Shown here in pieces: positions 55,335 to 64,000 of a stretch of 64,000 nt of DNA (within the stretch, counting starts at the first letter, position 1; each line of letters starts with the position of its first letter). Origin of the DNA: Blastococcus sp. PRF04-17 (lineage in GTDB: Bacteria; Actinomycetota; Actinomycetes; Mycobacteriales; Geodermatophilaceae); the NCBI RefSeq assembly GCF_023016265.1, contig NZ_CP095412.1, positions 2,728,001-2,792,000 on the forward strand. The letters run 5' to 3'. The notes below the pieces were generated by a model. It was given only the letters and a program-made list of their open reading frames with translations, searched no databases and was not told the origin of the DNA. The position numbers and the translations under genes were made by a program.

Positions 55335-57740
55335 ATGCCGACGCAGCAGCAGACCACCGTGCTGGAGGTCTCCGGCGTTCACTGGGCCTCGGAGAAGGCA
55401 GTGGCGGAGAGCGTGCTCGGTAGGCGTCCCGGCGTGCTGGAGGTCGAGGCGAATCCGGTTGCCCAGACGGCGACGGTCACCTACGACCCGTCCCGCACAT
55501 CGGTGGCGGAGCTGGCGGGCTGGGTGCGTGACTGCGGCTACCACTGCGCCGGGCAGTCCGTTCCGCAGCACGTGTGCGACCCGGCCGCCGAGCCGCATCG
55601 CGCCGGGGATCACCACGGTCACCGTCCCGTGCCGGGTGCGGCGGCAGCGCACGACCACGCGGGGATGACGCCGCAGGACGCGATGGGGCACGGCGGTCAC
55701 CACGCCGGGATGTCGATGGACGACATGGCCCGCGACATGCGCAACCGGTTCCTGGTGGCTGCGCTGCTGTCGATCCCGATCCTGCTGTGGTCCCCGATCG
55801 GCCGGGAGGTCCTCGGCTTCGAGGCGGCGGCGCCGATCGGTCTGCGCGACGACGTCTTCTCGCTGATCCTGTCGCTGCCGGTGATCTTCTACTCGGCCTG
55901 GATCTTCTTCGACGGCGCCTACCGGGCGCTGCGCGCCCGCACGCTGGACATGATGGTGCTGGTCGCGGTCGCGGTGGGCGCGGGCTGGCTGTACAGCCTG
56001 GTCATCACGCTCACCGGGGGTGGCGAGGTCTTCTACGAGGCCGCCACCGTGCTGACGGCGTTCGTGCTGCTCGGCCACTGGTTCGAGATGCGCGCCCGTG
56101 GCGGGGCGAACGACGCCATCCGCGCGCTGCTGGAGTTGGCGCCACCTCGGGCGGTCGTCATCCGCGACGGCCAGCCGGTCGAGGTGCCCACCGCCGAGGT
56201 CGTCACCGGCGATCTGCTGCTGATCCGGCCCGGCTCGAAGATCCCCGTGGACGGGATCGTGGAGGACGGCGAGTCCGAGGTCGACGAGTCCATGGTCACC
56301 GGCGAGAGCCTGCCGGTGCGCAAGGCCACCGGCTCAGAGGTCATCGGCGCCTCGGTCAACACCACCGGCTCCCTGCGCGTGCGCGCCACGAAGGTCGGCG
56401 CGGACACCGCACTGGCGCAGATCGTGGCCCTGGTGCAGCAGGCGCAGAACTCCAAGGCGCCGGGGCAGCGGCTGGCCGACCGAGCCGCCTTCTGGCTGGT
56501 GCTGGTGGCGTTGATCGGGGGCGGCCTGACGCTGGTGGTGTGGCTGCTGGCCGGGGCGTCGTTCGCCACGGCGATGTTGTTCGCGATCACCGTCGTGGTC
56601 ATCACCTGCCCCGACGCGCTCGGGCTGGCCACCCCGACGGCGATCATGGTCGGCACCGGCCTGGGCGCGCAGCGGGGCGTGTTGTTCAAGAACGCCACCG
56701 CGCTGGAGACCGCCGCCCGGATCGACACCGTGGTGATGGACAAGACCGGCACCCTGACCAAGGGCGAGCCGGAGGTCACCGACGTGGTCGTCGAGGGCAT
56801 GGCCGAGGACGAGATCCTCGCCCTCGCCGCCGCCGTCGAGCGGGAGTCCGAGCACCCGCTGGCCGAGGCCGTCGTCCGCGAGGCGATGGCGCGTGGCGTC
56901 CCCGTCCTGGCCGCCGAGCGGTTCCGCAACGTGCCCGGTCACGGCGCGAGCGCCGAGGTCGACGGCCGCCGGGTGCTGGTCGGCAACGCCACGTTGATGG
57001 CCGGCGAGGGCGTCGACCTCGGGTCCCTGGGCGCTCGGCGGGACGAGTTGGCGGGCAGCGGCCGGACGGCGGTGCTGGTCGCGGTCGATGGCCGGGCCGT
57101 CGGAGTGATCGCGCTGGCCGATGCTGCGCGGGAGACGTCGGTCGCGGCCGTGGCCGCGCTGCACGACGCGGGGGTGGAGGTCGTGATGCTCAGCGGCGAC
57201 AACACGGCGACCGCCCGGCGGATCGCCGACCAGTTGGGCATCGACACCGTCATCGCCGAGGTCCTGCCCGGCGACAAGGCCGCCAAGATCACCGAGTTGC
57301 AGCAGTCGGGCAAGCGGGTGGCCATGGTCGGCGACGGGGTGAACGACGCCCCCGCGCTGGCGCAGGCCGACCTCGGTATCGCCATCGGCGCGGGCACCGA
57401 CGTCGCGATCGAGACCGCCGACGTCGTGCTCATGCGCTCGGACCCCCTCGACGTGCCCATCGCGTTGCGGATCGGCCGGGGGACGCTGCGGAAGATGCGG
57501 CAGAACCTCGGGTGGGCGATCGGCTACAACGCGATGGCGCTGCCCATCGCCGCCGGGGTGTTCGAGCCGGCGTTCGGGCTGGTGCTGCGGCCGGAGATCG
57601 CGGCGCTGTCGATGTCCGGCTCGTCGTTCCTGGTCGCGGTCAACGCGCTGCTGCTCAAGCGGCTGCCGCTGCCCGAGGCCCCGGGGGCACCCGCTACCGA
57701 ACCGGCGGCGTCCCGAGCCCCGCAGCCGGTGTCGCGCTGA
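55335..57740 (+). CDS. Copper-type P1B ATPase with unusual metal sites, 801 aa
   Basis: P-type ATPase motifs: TGES (MVTGESLPV), phosphorylated Asp in [15 protein letters not shown] in [20 protein letters not shown]. The N-terminal HMA-like domain reads [18 protein letters not shown], so the usual GMxCxxC copper ligands are absent. A His/Met-rich linker follows at about residues 85-140 ([14 protein letters not shown]). The membrane metal site is [14 protein letters not shown] rather than CPC or CPH. This suggests copper or another soft metal, with altered coordination. ATG 55335 follows GAGGGAG. Codon choice, with more TTG and GTG, differs a little from the neighbours. Confidence 0.92.
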   Translation: MPTQQQTTVLEVSGVHWASEKAVAESVLGRRPGVLEVEANPVAQTATVTYDPSRTSVAELAGWVRDCGYHCAGQSVPQHVCDPAAEPHRAGDHHGHRPVPGAAAAHDHAGMTPQDAMGHGGHHAGMSMDDMARDMRNRFLVAALLSIPILLWSPIGREVLGFEAAAPIGLRDDVFSLILSLPVIFYSAWIFFDGAYRALRARTLDMMVLVAVAVGAGWLYSLVITLTGGGEVFYEAATVLTAFVLLGHWFEMRARGGANDAIRALLELAPPRAVVIRDGQPVEVPTAEVVTGDLLLIRPGSKIPVDGIVEDGESEVDESMVTGESLPVRKATGSEVIGASVNTTGSLRVRATKVGADTALAQIVALVQQAQNSKAPGQRLADRAAFWLVLVALIGGGLTLVVWLLAGASFATAMLFAITVVVITCPDALGLATPTAIMVGTGLGAQRGVLFKNATALETAARIDTVVMDKTGTLTKGEPEVTDVVVEGMAEDEILALAAAVERESEHPLAEAVVREAMARGVPVLAAERFRNVPGHGASAEVDGRRVLVGNATLMAGEGVDLGSLGARRDELAGSGRTAVLVAVDGRAVGVIALADAARETSVAAVAALHDAGVEVVMLSGDNTATARRIADQLGIDTVIAEVLPGDKAAKITELQQSGKRVAMVGDGVNDAPALAQADLGIAIGAGTDVAIETADVVLMRSDPLDVPIALRIGRGTLRKMRQNLGWAIGYNAMALPIAAGVFEPAFGLVLRPEIAALSMSGSSFLVAVNALLLKRLPLPEAPGAPATEPAASRAPQPVSR

Positions 57741-57784
57741 CCCAACCTAATGTGGGACGCCGGGCGGAAGGATCGGAGGTGACG

Positions 57785-58249
57785 ATGCGCGGGCGACGCG
57801 GGTGGGTCCTGCTGCTGCTGGCCGCCGTCTTCTCCGTGCACGGTCTCCAGTGCGCCGCCGCGGACTCCGGAGCCATGACCGGCTCGCACGGCACCGTCCA
57901 CACCACCCCGGCCGAGCCCGGCCACGTGCTCCACGAGGCCGGGCCGGGCCCGGTGATGGAGCCGGCCGACGCCATGACCGCCGCAGCCCCTGCCGCCCTC
58001 GTCGCCGGCGCGGTGACCGGCGCATCCCTCGCAGGTGGCCACGACAGCACGCCGTACGGGGGCGGGCACCTGTGGGCGCTGTGCCTGGCTGTCCTCGCCG
58101 CCGGGCTCGCCGCGATGCTGCTGGTCCTGACCGGGCGACTCGGCGAGTTCCGGCTGCCATGCACGCGCCGTGCTACCGGCGGCCTCTGGGCCTGGCTGCG
58201 TCCACCCCGGCCGCCGGACCTGTACTCCCTCTGCCTGATGCGGATCTAG
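57785..58249 (+). CDS. DUF6153-like membrane protein, 154 aa
   Basis: An N-terminal signal or membrane segment (WVLLLLAAVFSVHGLQ), a His/Met-containing middle part and a second membrane segment (LWALCLAVLAAGLAAMLLVL) match the layout of DUF6153 proteins, which occur beside copper genes. GGAGG lies seven bases before the ATG. Probably in one operon with the ATPase, 44 bases downstream. The function is unknown. Confidence 0.75.
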   Translation: MRGRRGWVLLLLAAVFSVHGLQCAAADSGAMTGSHGTVHTTPAEPGHVLHEAGPGPVMEPADAMTAAAPAALVAGAVTGASLAGGHDSTPYGGGHLWALCLAVLAAGLAAMLLVLTGRLGEFRLPCTRRATGGLWAWLRPPRPPDLYSLCLMRI

Positions 58250-58337
58250 GCCGAACGTCGCGTCCCTCGTCCCCAGCCCCAGCGGCTGCGGCGACGTCTT
58301 CGCACGTTCCCTCCGATTTGTACACAGGAGACTCGAC

Positions 58338-58976
<639 letters not shown>

Positions 58977-58987
58977 GCCGCAGCCCG

Positions 58988-59020
58988 GCCCGGCGGCGGG
59001 GCGCCCCCCTGCCGCCGGGC
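58988..59020. terminator. Bidirectional terminator between DUF305 and Csp genes
   Basis: GCCCGGCGGC (58988-58997) pairs perfectly with GCCGCCGGGC (59011-59020), and an internal GGGGCGCCCC can also pair. It sits between two convergent stops. Confidence 0.7.
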
Positions 59021-59029
59021 ACCGGCCCT

Positions 59030-59437
59030 TCAGCCGAGGCTGGTGATCAGGTCGCGGCACGCCTGCTCGCATCGGCGGCACGCCTCGGCGCACACCCGGC
59101 AGTGCTCGTGCATGTCCACGTGCCGGGAGCATTCGTCCCCGCACGCCTTGCAGGCCGCGGCGCAGGCTTCCAGGACCGCGCGGGTGAGGTTGGCGTCGTA
59201 GCCGGTGTGCCGGGACAGCACCCGGCCGGTGGCGTCGCAGACGTCGGCGCAGTCGAGGTTGGTGCGGATGCACGTGGTCAGGTCGGCGACCATGTCCTCG
59301 CTCAGGCAGGCATCGGCACACGCCGTACATGCCTGGGCGCACTCGAAGCACGCCTCGATGCAGGCCCGCATCTTCTCCTTGTCGACCCCGCCGAGGTCCT
59401 TGGGGTAGGTGTCGAGCATCTGCCCGGCGACAGTCAT
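59030..59437 (-). CDS. Four-helix copper-storage (Csp-like) protein, 135 aa
   Basis: Helices lined with cysteines: CIEACFECAQACTACADACL, then CIRTNLDCADVCDATG, CAAACKACGDECSRH and CRVCAEACRRCEQACRDL. This is the four-helix-bundle pattern of Csp/DUF326 proteins, which store many Cu(I) ions inside the bundle. No signal peptide is seen, so it is cytosolic. It is transcribed towards the rest of the island. Upstream (59529-59545) a direct repeat GGTATC-N4-GGTATC might be a metal-responsive site; otherwise 59438-59708 shows no gene. Confidence 0.88.
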   Translation of the reverse strand: MTVAGQMLDTYPKDLGGVDKEKMRACIEACFECAQACTACADACLSEDMVADLTTCIRTNLDCADVCDATGRVLSRHTGYDANLTRAVLEACAAACKACGDECSRHVDMHEHCRVCAEACRRCEQACRDLITSLG

Positions 59438-59708
59438 GAGCCCTCCTCCGAGGCCGGCGGTCGACGGCCCGGATGCCGTGGCGACTCCACCGGCTCTCCC
59501 CGGCCCGTACCCGCGACCCGCGGAGGTATCCCCAGGTATCGACTCGGCGTGCAGGTGAGCGGATCGGTCGCGCGTCAGCGGGCAGGAGTCCGGCCCCGAA
59601 CAGCAGGGCAGCCGCCCCCAGAGTCCCCGACCTGCCGGTCAGACCCTCCGAGGACGGCTGCGCCGTCACTTCCGTCGCTACGTCCGGCAATGCCCGTCGG
59701 TAGCCCAC

Positions 59709-59796
59709 TGGCGGTGGCGGTGGGATTTGAACCCACGGAGGCTTGCACCTCACACGCTTTCGAGGCGTGCTCCTTCGGCCGCTCGGACACGCCACC
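59709..59796 (-). tRNA. tRNA-Ser(CGA)
   Basis: Acceptor GGTGGCG/CGCCACC, anticodon arm CACGC-CTCGAAA-GCGTG, long variable arm and T arm TGGGTTCAAATCCCA fold properly. Discriminator G and CCA are encoded (59709-59712). A TAGTCT -10 (59804-59809) overlaps the end of tadA. The 3' end faces the copper island. Confidence 0.95.
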
Positions 59797-59806
59797 GCCG
59801 GAGAGA

Positions 59807-60271
59807 CTACAGGCCCCGCCGATCGCGGAAGAACGCGCGTAGCAGCGTGGCGGACTCCTCGGCCCGCACCCCCGCCGTGACCTCGGCGCGGTGGTTGAGC
59901 CGCCGGTCCCGGACCACGTCCCACAGCGAGCCGACCGCCCCCGCCTTCGGGTCCTCGGCGCCGTAGACCACCCGCGCGACCCGGGAGAGCACGATCGCGC
60001 CGGCGCACATCGTGCACGGCTCGAGGGTCACCACCAGCGTCGCGCCGGTGAGCCGCCAGCCGTCCCCGTGCACCCAGGCCGCCTCGCGCAGCGCCAGCAC
60101 CTCGGCGTGCGCCGTCGGGTCGCCGCGCTTCTCGCGCTCGTTGGCCGCCTCGGCCAGGACGCCGCCGTCCGGGCCCAGGACGACGGCGCCGATCGGGGTG
60201 TCGCCCCAGCCCTGCGCGGCGGCCGCCAGCTCGAGCGCCCGGCCCATCGCGGCGTCGACGTCCGGGCTCAC
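59807..60271 (-). CDS. tadA: tRNA-specific adenosine deaminase, 154 aa
   Basis: Zinc-dependent deaminase that makes inosine at the wobble position of tRNA-Arg. The zinc site is HAE in DPTAHAEVLALREAAW and PCTMC in LEPCTMCAGAIVLSRV. Starts MSPDVDAAMGRALELAAAAQ. ATG overlaps the stop of the HAD gene. It is in an operon with its associated protein two genes upstream. Confidence 0.92.
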   Translation of the reverse strand: MSPDVDAAMGRALELAAAAQGWGDTPIGAVVLGPDGGVLAEAANEREKRGDPTAHAEVLALREAAWVHGDGWRLTGATLVVTLEPCTMCAGAIVLSRVARVVYGAEDPKAGAVGSLWDVVRDRRLNHRAEVTAGVRAEESATLLRAFFRDRRGL

Positions 60272-60915
60272 GCCGCCCCCTCCAACGGAAGGCCGACCAG
60301 CGCGGAGAGCTCGGCCAGAGCGACCGCGGGATCGACGACCTTGATCGTCGAGAAGCCCATTGCCCGCGCCGGCTTGAGATTGATGCCGAGGTCGTCGAGG
60401 TAGGCGCAGTCGGTCGCCTCGATCCGCCGTCCCACCGCGTCGGAGAGCCGGGTCAGCGCCCGGCGGTAGATCTCCGGTTCCGGCTTGCGCACCCCTTCCA
60501 GCGACGACTCGACCACCGCGTCGAACAGCGCCAGCAGCTCGCCCAGCTCGCCGGTGGCCTCCATCGGCGCGACGTTGTTGGAGAGCAGTCCCAGCGGCAG
60601 ACCGGCGTCCTTGAGCCGCCGGACCGCGGCGACCATCTCCGGCCGGACGTCGCCGCGCAGCGCCTCGAGCACCCGGGCGGCGTCCACGACGTGGCCGGCG
60701 GCCAGCGCCTCGGCCTCGAACAGCGCCGAGAACCCGGAGACGTCGACCTCGTTGCGCTCGAACCGCGCCCAGGCGTTGGTGTCGGGGTCGGTGCTGTTGA
60801 GCCGGCGGATCAGCCCCTCCGGGAGCCCCGCCGCCCGCTCGTATACGGCGAAGGCGTGCATCGGGCTCTCGGTGATGACCCCGCCGAGGTCGAAGATCAC
60901 CGCCGAGACCGTCAC
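60268..60915 (-). CDS. HAD-superfamily (IA) hydrolase, 215 aa
   Basis: Motif I FDLGGVITESP, motif II LLSNN, motif III with KPEPEIYRRAL and motif IV YLDDLGINLKPA, as in the epoxide-hydrolase-N-terminal-like HAD subfamily of phosphatases. The second Asp of motif I is replaced by Gly, as is usual for the DLGGV subgroup. Start GTG overlaps the upstream stop. The substrate is unknown. Confidence 0.88.
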   Translation of the reverse strand: MTVSAVIFDLGGVITESPMHAFAVYERAAGLPEGLIRRLNSTDPDTNAWARFERNEVDVSGFSALFEAEALAAGHVVDAARVLEALRGDVRPEMVAAVRRLKDAGLPLGLLSNNVAPMEATGELGELLALFDAVVESSLEGVRKPEPEIYRRALTRLSDAVGRRIEATDCAYLDDLGINLKPARAMGFSTIKVVDPAVALAELSALVGLPLEGAA

Positions 60916-61415
60916 GGCGCCACCGCCGCGGCCAGCTCGTCGGCGAACCCGAGGCGCTGGGCGATCCGCTCCACCATCTCGTCGGCCCACAGGTCGTCGG
61001 CGGTCACGATCGCGCGCAGCTCCTCGTGCGGCAGGCCGTCGTCGGCGAAGACGTCGAGGTCGCCGCCCGGCCAGCCCGACTCGTCGTCGTCGAAGGCGCC
61101 CTCGGTGTCGACGCCGATCCCGTACCGCTCGACCACCTCGGCGGCCAGCACCCACTCGAGCATCGTCGCGTCGGAGATCAGCGCCCGCACCATGCCGCCC
61201 GGCCCGTGCCGGAGGACGACGAAGTACAGCCGCGAGTCCACGACCAGGACGAACGGCGGCGGCCACTCCCCCGCACCGGAGTCGCCCAGCGCCCGCTCCA
61301 GCACCGGCAGCTCGTCGCCGGCGTCGTCGGCCAGCAGGTCCACGCGCCAGCCGGACGGCGGACGGCTCACCCGGACGGCGAAGCTGGCCCGCACCGCCGC
61401 GTCGGGAGCGCTCAT
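60912..61415 (-). CDS. tRNA adenosine deaminase-associated protein, 167 aa
   Basis: Typical actinobacterial protein always found near tadA: ASFAVRVSRPPSGWRVDLLA, then ALISDATMLEWVLAAEVVER and acidic stretch DDDESGWPGGDLDVFAD. Likely role is as a partner of TadA or of the tRNA substrate, inferred from context. ATG overlaps the methyltransferase stop. Confidence 0.85.
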   Translation of the reverse strand: MSAPDAAVRASFAVRVSRPPSGWRVDLLADDAGDELPVLERALGDSGAGEWPPPFVLVVDSRLYFVVLRHGPGGMVRALISDATMLEWVLAAEVVERYGIGVDTEGAFDDDESGWPGGDLDVFADDGLPHEELRAIVTADDLWADEMVERIAQRLGFADELAAAVAP

Positions 61416-62073
61416 CGCTTGCGCAGGAGGGTCAGGCCGTCGGCGACCGGCAGCAGCACCGTCTCCCACCGCGGGTCGGCCGCCAGCGAGGCGTTGAGCG
61501 CCGCGATGGCGCGGTCGTCCAGCGACTGCGGGTCGAGCACGTGGCCGTCCCGGAGCGTGTTGTCCAGCAGCACCAGCCCGTTCGCGGCCATGCGCGGGTG
61601 GAGCTCGTTCACGTACGCCGGGTACCCGGTCTTGTCGGCGTCGACGAACGCGAGGTCGAACGTCTCGGTCTCCGGCAGCTCCCGCAGCGAAGCCAGCGCG
61701 TCGCCGATCCGCAGCTCGATCCGGTGGCCCACGCCGGCCCGGTCCCAGAAGCGGCGGCCGACCGCCGTCCACTCCTCGTTGATGTCCAGGCACAGCAGCG
61801 AGCCGTCGCCCGGCAGCCCCCGGGCGATGCACAGCGCCGAGAAGCCGGTGAACGTGCCGATCTCGATCGCCCGCCGCGCCCCGACGGCCGCGGTGAGCAG
61901 CTGCATGAACGCGCCCTGCTCCGGCGCGATCTGCATGGTCGACGACGCCTCCCCCGCTCGGCCATCGCCGCGGTCTCGGCGATCAACTCGGCGGCGACCT
62001 CGTCGGGAGCCTCCGACGAGGCCCGGACGTAGTCGGCCAGCTCCGGGGTGAGGAGGAACGAGCGCGGGGTCAT
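61412..62073 (-). CDS. SAM-dependent O-methyltransferase (one-base frameshift)
   Basis: CCoA-type O-methyltransferase. The N-terminal frame reads MTPRSFLLTPELADYVRASS and ELIAETAAMAERG. The other frame continues EASSTMQIAPEQGAFMQLLT, IEIGTFTGFSALCIARGLPG (SAM site) and AFVDADKTGYPAYVNEL (metal site). A base is missing in the C run at 61951-61955; with it the protein has 220 residues, the family's normal length. The acceptor substrate is unknown. It is divergent from tyrA, 11 bases away. Confidence 0.9.
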
Positions 62074-62078
62074 AAGGT
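62073..62078 (+). promoter_or_regulatory. -10 element TAAGGT of tyrA
   Basis: TAAGGT is followed by six bases and then the tyrA ATG at 62085. This predicts a leaderless transcript. The hexamer overlaps the divergent methyltransferase start codon. Confidence 0.45.
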
Positions 62079-62084
62079 CCGATC

Positions 62085-63005
62085 ATGGCGGAAAGGTTCC
62101 CGGTGCCGACCATGCCCGCGCCCCCGGTCGCGGTCGTCGGGCTGGGGCAGCTGGGCGGATCCCTCGCCGCGGCGCTGGTCGCGGGCGGTCGCCAGGTCGC
62201 CGGGTGGGACGTCGACCCCGCGGCCCGCGCGGCGGCGGCGGCCCGCGGCGTCAGCATCACCCGGGAGCTCGGCGGCGTCGTCGTCCTCGCCGTCCCGCTG
62301 CCCGCCATGGCCGGCGCCCTGGAGGGCCTGACCGTCGACCCCGACGCGACGATCACCGACCTCGGGTCGGTGAAGGCGCCGGTCCTCGGTGCCCTCGGCG
62401 CCACCTACGGCGGCCGCTTCGTCGGCGGCCACCCGATGTGCGGCACCGAGCGCTCGGGCCACGGGGCGACCGACCCGGCGCTGTTCGCCGGTGCCCGCTG
62501 GGCGCTCTGCCTCGAGCCCGGTACCGAGCTGCCGCGGTGGCTGCGCGTCGCCGAGGTCGCCCTGGCCGTCGGCGCCGAGGTGGTGCCGGTGACCGCGGCC
62601 GAGCACGACGACGCGGTCGCGGCGGTCAGCCACGTCTCCCACCTGCTCGCCGCCGCCCTCGCCGCGGCGGCCGGTGAGGCGGGGCCCACCGCCCTGGCGC
62701 TGGCCGCCGGCAGCTTCCGCGACGGCACCCGGGTGGCCGGCAGCGACCCGGCGTTCGTGACCGCGATGGTCGAGGGCAACGCCGGCCCGACCGCCGCGGC
62801 GCTGGACCGGGTCCGGGCGCAGCTGGGCCGGCCCTGGCCGGAGCTGGTGGCCGCCGGGCACGCGGTCGCGACCCGGCCCGTGGCGCGGGAGACGGTACGC
62901 GTGCCGGTCGACCGCGCCGCGCTCCTGGCCCTCGGCCGGCAGGGTGGCGCGGTCACCCGGCGGCTGGCCGCGTTCGTCGAGGGCTGGGTGCCCGCGCGCG
63001 GCTGA
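62085..63005 (+). CDS. tyrA: Prephenate dehydrogenase, 306 aa
   Basis: Oxidatively decarboxylates prephenate in tyrosine synthesis. NAD-binding motif VVGLGQLGGSLAAAL near residue 17; the conserved active-site region GGHPMCGTERSGHGA at about residue 115; HDDAVAAVSHVSHLLAAAL in the C-terminal helical domain. No ACT domain is present. The length is short but normal for actinobacteria. The start is set by the leaderless -10 spacing. Confidence 0.9.
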   Translation: MAERFPVPTMPAPPVAVVGLGQLGGSLAAALVAGGRQVAGWDVDPAARAAAAARGVSITRELGGVVVLAVPLPAMAGALEGLTVDPDATITDLGSVKAPVLGALGATYGGRFVGGHPMCGTERSGHGATDPALFAGARWALCLEPGTELPRWLRVAEVALAVGAEVVPVTAAEHDDAVAAVSHVSHLLAAALAAAAGEAGPTALALAAGSFRDGTRVAGSDPAFVTAMVEGNAGPTAAALDRVRAQLGRPWPELVAAGHAVATRPVARETVRVPVDRAALLALGRQGGAVTRRLAAFVEGWVPARG

Positions 63006-63041
63006 CTGTTTCGGGCCCGCTGGCACGGGCAGGGTGTCGGC

Positions 63042-63275
63042 ATGGACGAGAAGGACATCCTGAGCCGCATCCACGCACTGGTCGACGAGGAGCACAAGCT
63101 CCGGGAGGGCACGGAGCACACCGAGGAGCAGCGGGCCCGGATGAGCCAGCTCGAAGCGGACCTCGACCAGTGCTGGGACCTGCTGCGGCAGCGGCGCGCC
63201 AAGCGCCAGTACGACGAGGACCCCGACGAGGCCGAGGTGCGCCCCGAGTCGACGGTCGAGAACTACCTCCAGTAG
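63042..63275 (+). CDS. DUF2630 family protein, 77 aa
   Basis: Small, charged, helical protein: MDEKDILSRIHALVDEEHKL, then LEADLDQCWDLLRQRRAKR and a terminal PESTVENYLQ. These are the family's hallmarks. The function is unknown. It follows tyrA by 36 bases. Structured element D begins two bases after its stop. Confidence 0.88.
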   Translation: MDEKDILSRIHALVDEEHKLREGTEHTEEQRARMSQLEADLDQCWDLLRQRRAKRQYDEDPDEAEVRPESTVENYLQ

Positions 63276-63276
63276 G

Positions 63277-63333
63277 AGAAGGCCCCGTCCTCCCCACCCT
63301 TCGCAGGCTCAGCGCGGGACCCGGGACGGGGCC
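63277..63333. repeat. Structured intergenic element, copy D (bidirectional terminator)
   Basis: GGCCCCGTCC (63281-63290) and GGACGGGGCC (63324-63333) pair perfectly. The interior contains CCACCCTTCGCAGGC, as in copies A to C. It fills the gap between two convergent stops, so a terminator role is very likely. Confidence 0.75.
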
Positions 63334-63334
63334 T

Positions 63335-64000
63335 CTAGGCCGACCGCTGGACCGCCCGCCCCCGCTCGGTGCCCAGCAGGGCCAGCTGCCACAGCAGCCG
63401 CGAGCGGGGGTCGGTCAGCTTGCGCCCGGTCACCGACTCGATGCGGCGCAGCCGGTGCATCACCGTGTTGCGGTGGCAGTAGAGCTCGTCGGCCGCCCGC
63501 GTGGGCGAGCCGTCGGAGGCGAGGAACGCGGCGAGGGTGTCCAGCAGCACCTCGCGCTCGTCGGAGGGCAGGTCCAGCAGCCCGCCCAGGGACTGGCCCA
63601 CCAGCCGTGAGCTGATCTCCGGCGAGTTGCTCAGCAGCGCCTCGGGTAGCCGGTCGTCGATGCTGACCACGCGGCGGCTCCCGACCGGGAGGGTGCGGGC
63701 GGCGGTGTCGGCGAGCCGGTAGGCGGACCCGACCGCGGCGGCGCCCTCGACCACGGCCGAGACCCCCACCGGCCCCGTCGCCGCCGTGCGCAGCCAGGCC
63801 ATGACGTCGCAGCCCGGCGCTGCCGCCACCGCGACGATGCCGACCTGCGCGTCGCCGCGGGTGCCCCACACCGACCGGACACCGCGCTTGAGCAGCGCGG
63901 CGTTCGGCGCGTCCAGGGCCGGCCCACCCTCGGGGTCGGGCAGGGCGACGACGGCGACCAGCCGCCCGTCGAGCGGCACGGCGAGCAGCTCCGACGCCGT
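63335..64000 (-). CDS. PucR-type helix-turn-helix regulator, C-terminal part (runs off right edge)
   Basis: The C-terminal HTH of the PucR family is clear: AADELYCHRNTVMHRLRRIE followed by SVTGRKLTDPRSR. Before it are a GGDEF-like/central region (VGVSAVVEGAAAVGSAYRLA) and SLGGLLDLPSDEREVLLDTL. Members regulate purine or other catabolism. About 221 codons are present; the N-terminus is beyond the window, so the inducer domain cannot be seen. Confidence 0.88.
   Translation of the reverse strand, partial: TASELLAVPLDGRLVAVVALPDPEGGPALDAPNAALLKRGVRSVWGTRGDAQVGIVAVAAAPGCDVMAWLRTAATGPVGVSAVVEGAAAVGSAYRLADTAARTLPVGSRRVVSIDDRLPEALLSNSPEISSRLVGQSLGGLLDLPSDEREVLLDTLAAFLASDGSPTRAADELYCHRNTVMHRLRRIESVTGRKLTDPRSRLLWQLALLGTERGRAVQRSA

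Noticed and set aside
59473-59703. 76-codon frame between the Csp gene and tRNA-Ser(CGA)
   Set aside because: Arg/Pro/Ser-rich, no ribosome site, no recognised features.

Overview
The window is very GC-rich chromosomal DNA from an actinomycete. The gene set (fused MrpA/B antiporter, tRNA adenosine deaminase with its associated protein, DUF2630, DUF6153, F420-type pyridoxamine-oxidase folds, dnaX-ebfC-recR, many GTG starts and GTGA/ATGA gene overlaps) fits Actinomycetota. The impression is of a Geodermatophilaceae-like organism (Blastococcus, Geodermatophilus, Modestobacter), but that is inference without a database search.

Layout. 1-7.8 kb: start of aspartate kinase, a phospholipase D-like protein, a P450, a small membrane protein, a universal stress protein, leuA with a leucine leader peptide and hairpin, and an ECF sigma factor with a VOC protein. 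7.8-14.4 kb: six-gene Mrp cation/proton antiporter operon. 14.5-21.8 kb: ABC-F protein, the transglutaminase/alpha-E/circularly permuted ATP-grasp trio, a methyltransferase and an MTHFR-like protein. 21.8-27.9 kb: two pirins, an F420-type oxidase fold, a small lipoprotein, a VOC protein, a TPM-domain protein and a Rieske protein. 27.9-33.9 kb: dipeptide-type ABC transporter. 34.1-39.4 kb: dnaX-ebfC-recR, split by an opposite-strand TIR-TPR gene. 39.5-50.5 kb: an eleven-gene catabolic operon (IclR regulator, ribose-type ABC importer, M20 deacylase, lactonase-like amidohydrolase, aminotransferase, KDPG-type aldolase, KDG-type kinase). 50.6-54.1 kb: SRP RNA, an EamA exporter, tRNA-Ser(GGA), a small unknown protein and a Ser/Thr kinase. 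54.2-59.4 kb: a copper-resistance island. 59.7-64 kb: tRNA-Ser(CGA), tadA with its partner, a HAD hydrolase, an O-methyltransferase, tyrA, DUF2630 and the end of a PucR-type regulator.

Two patterns run across the window. First, eleven genes are each broken by exactly one missing base, nearly always in a run of G or C. All are restored by adding one base, which points to systematic homopolymer undercalling rather than eleven pseudogenes. I give each as one gene over its full span. Second, four intergenic elements (6351, 34050, 50830, 63277) share a conserved inner sequence but have different, compensating stem arms; they look like one family of structured terminators or repeats.

The best candidate for an undescribed system is the TIR-TPR protein at 35357-37180, a likely acquired, defence-like gene inside an otherwise conserved replication/repair operon. 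Next are the hairpin family, the leuA leader whose peptide appears to be translated from a leaderless transcript, and the sugar-acid-like catabolic operon.
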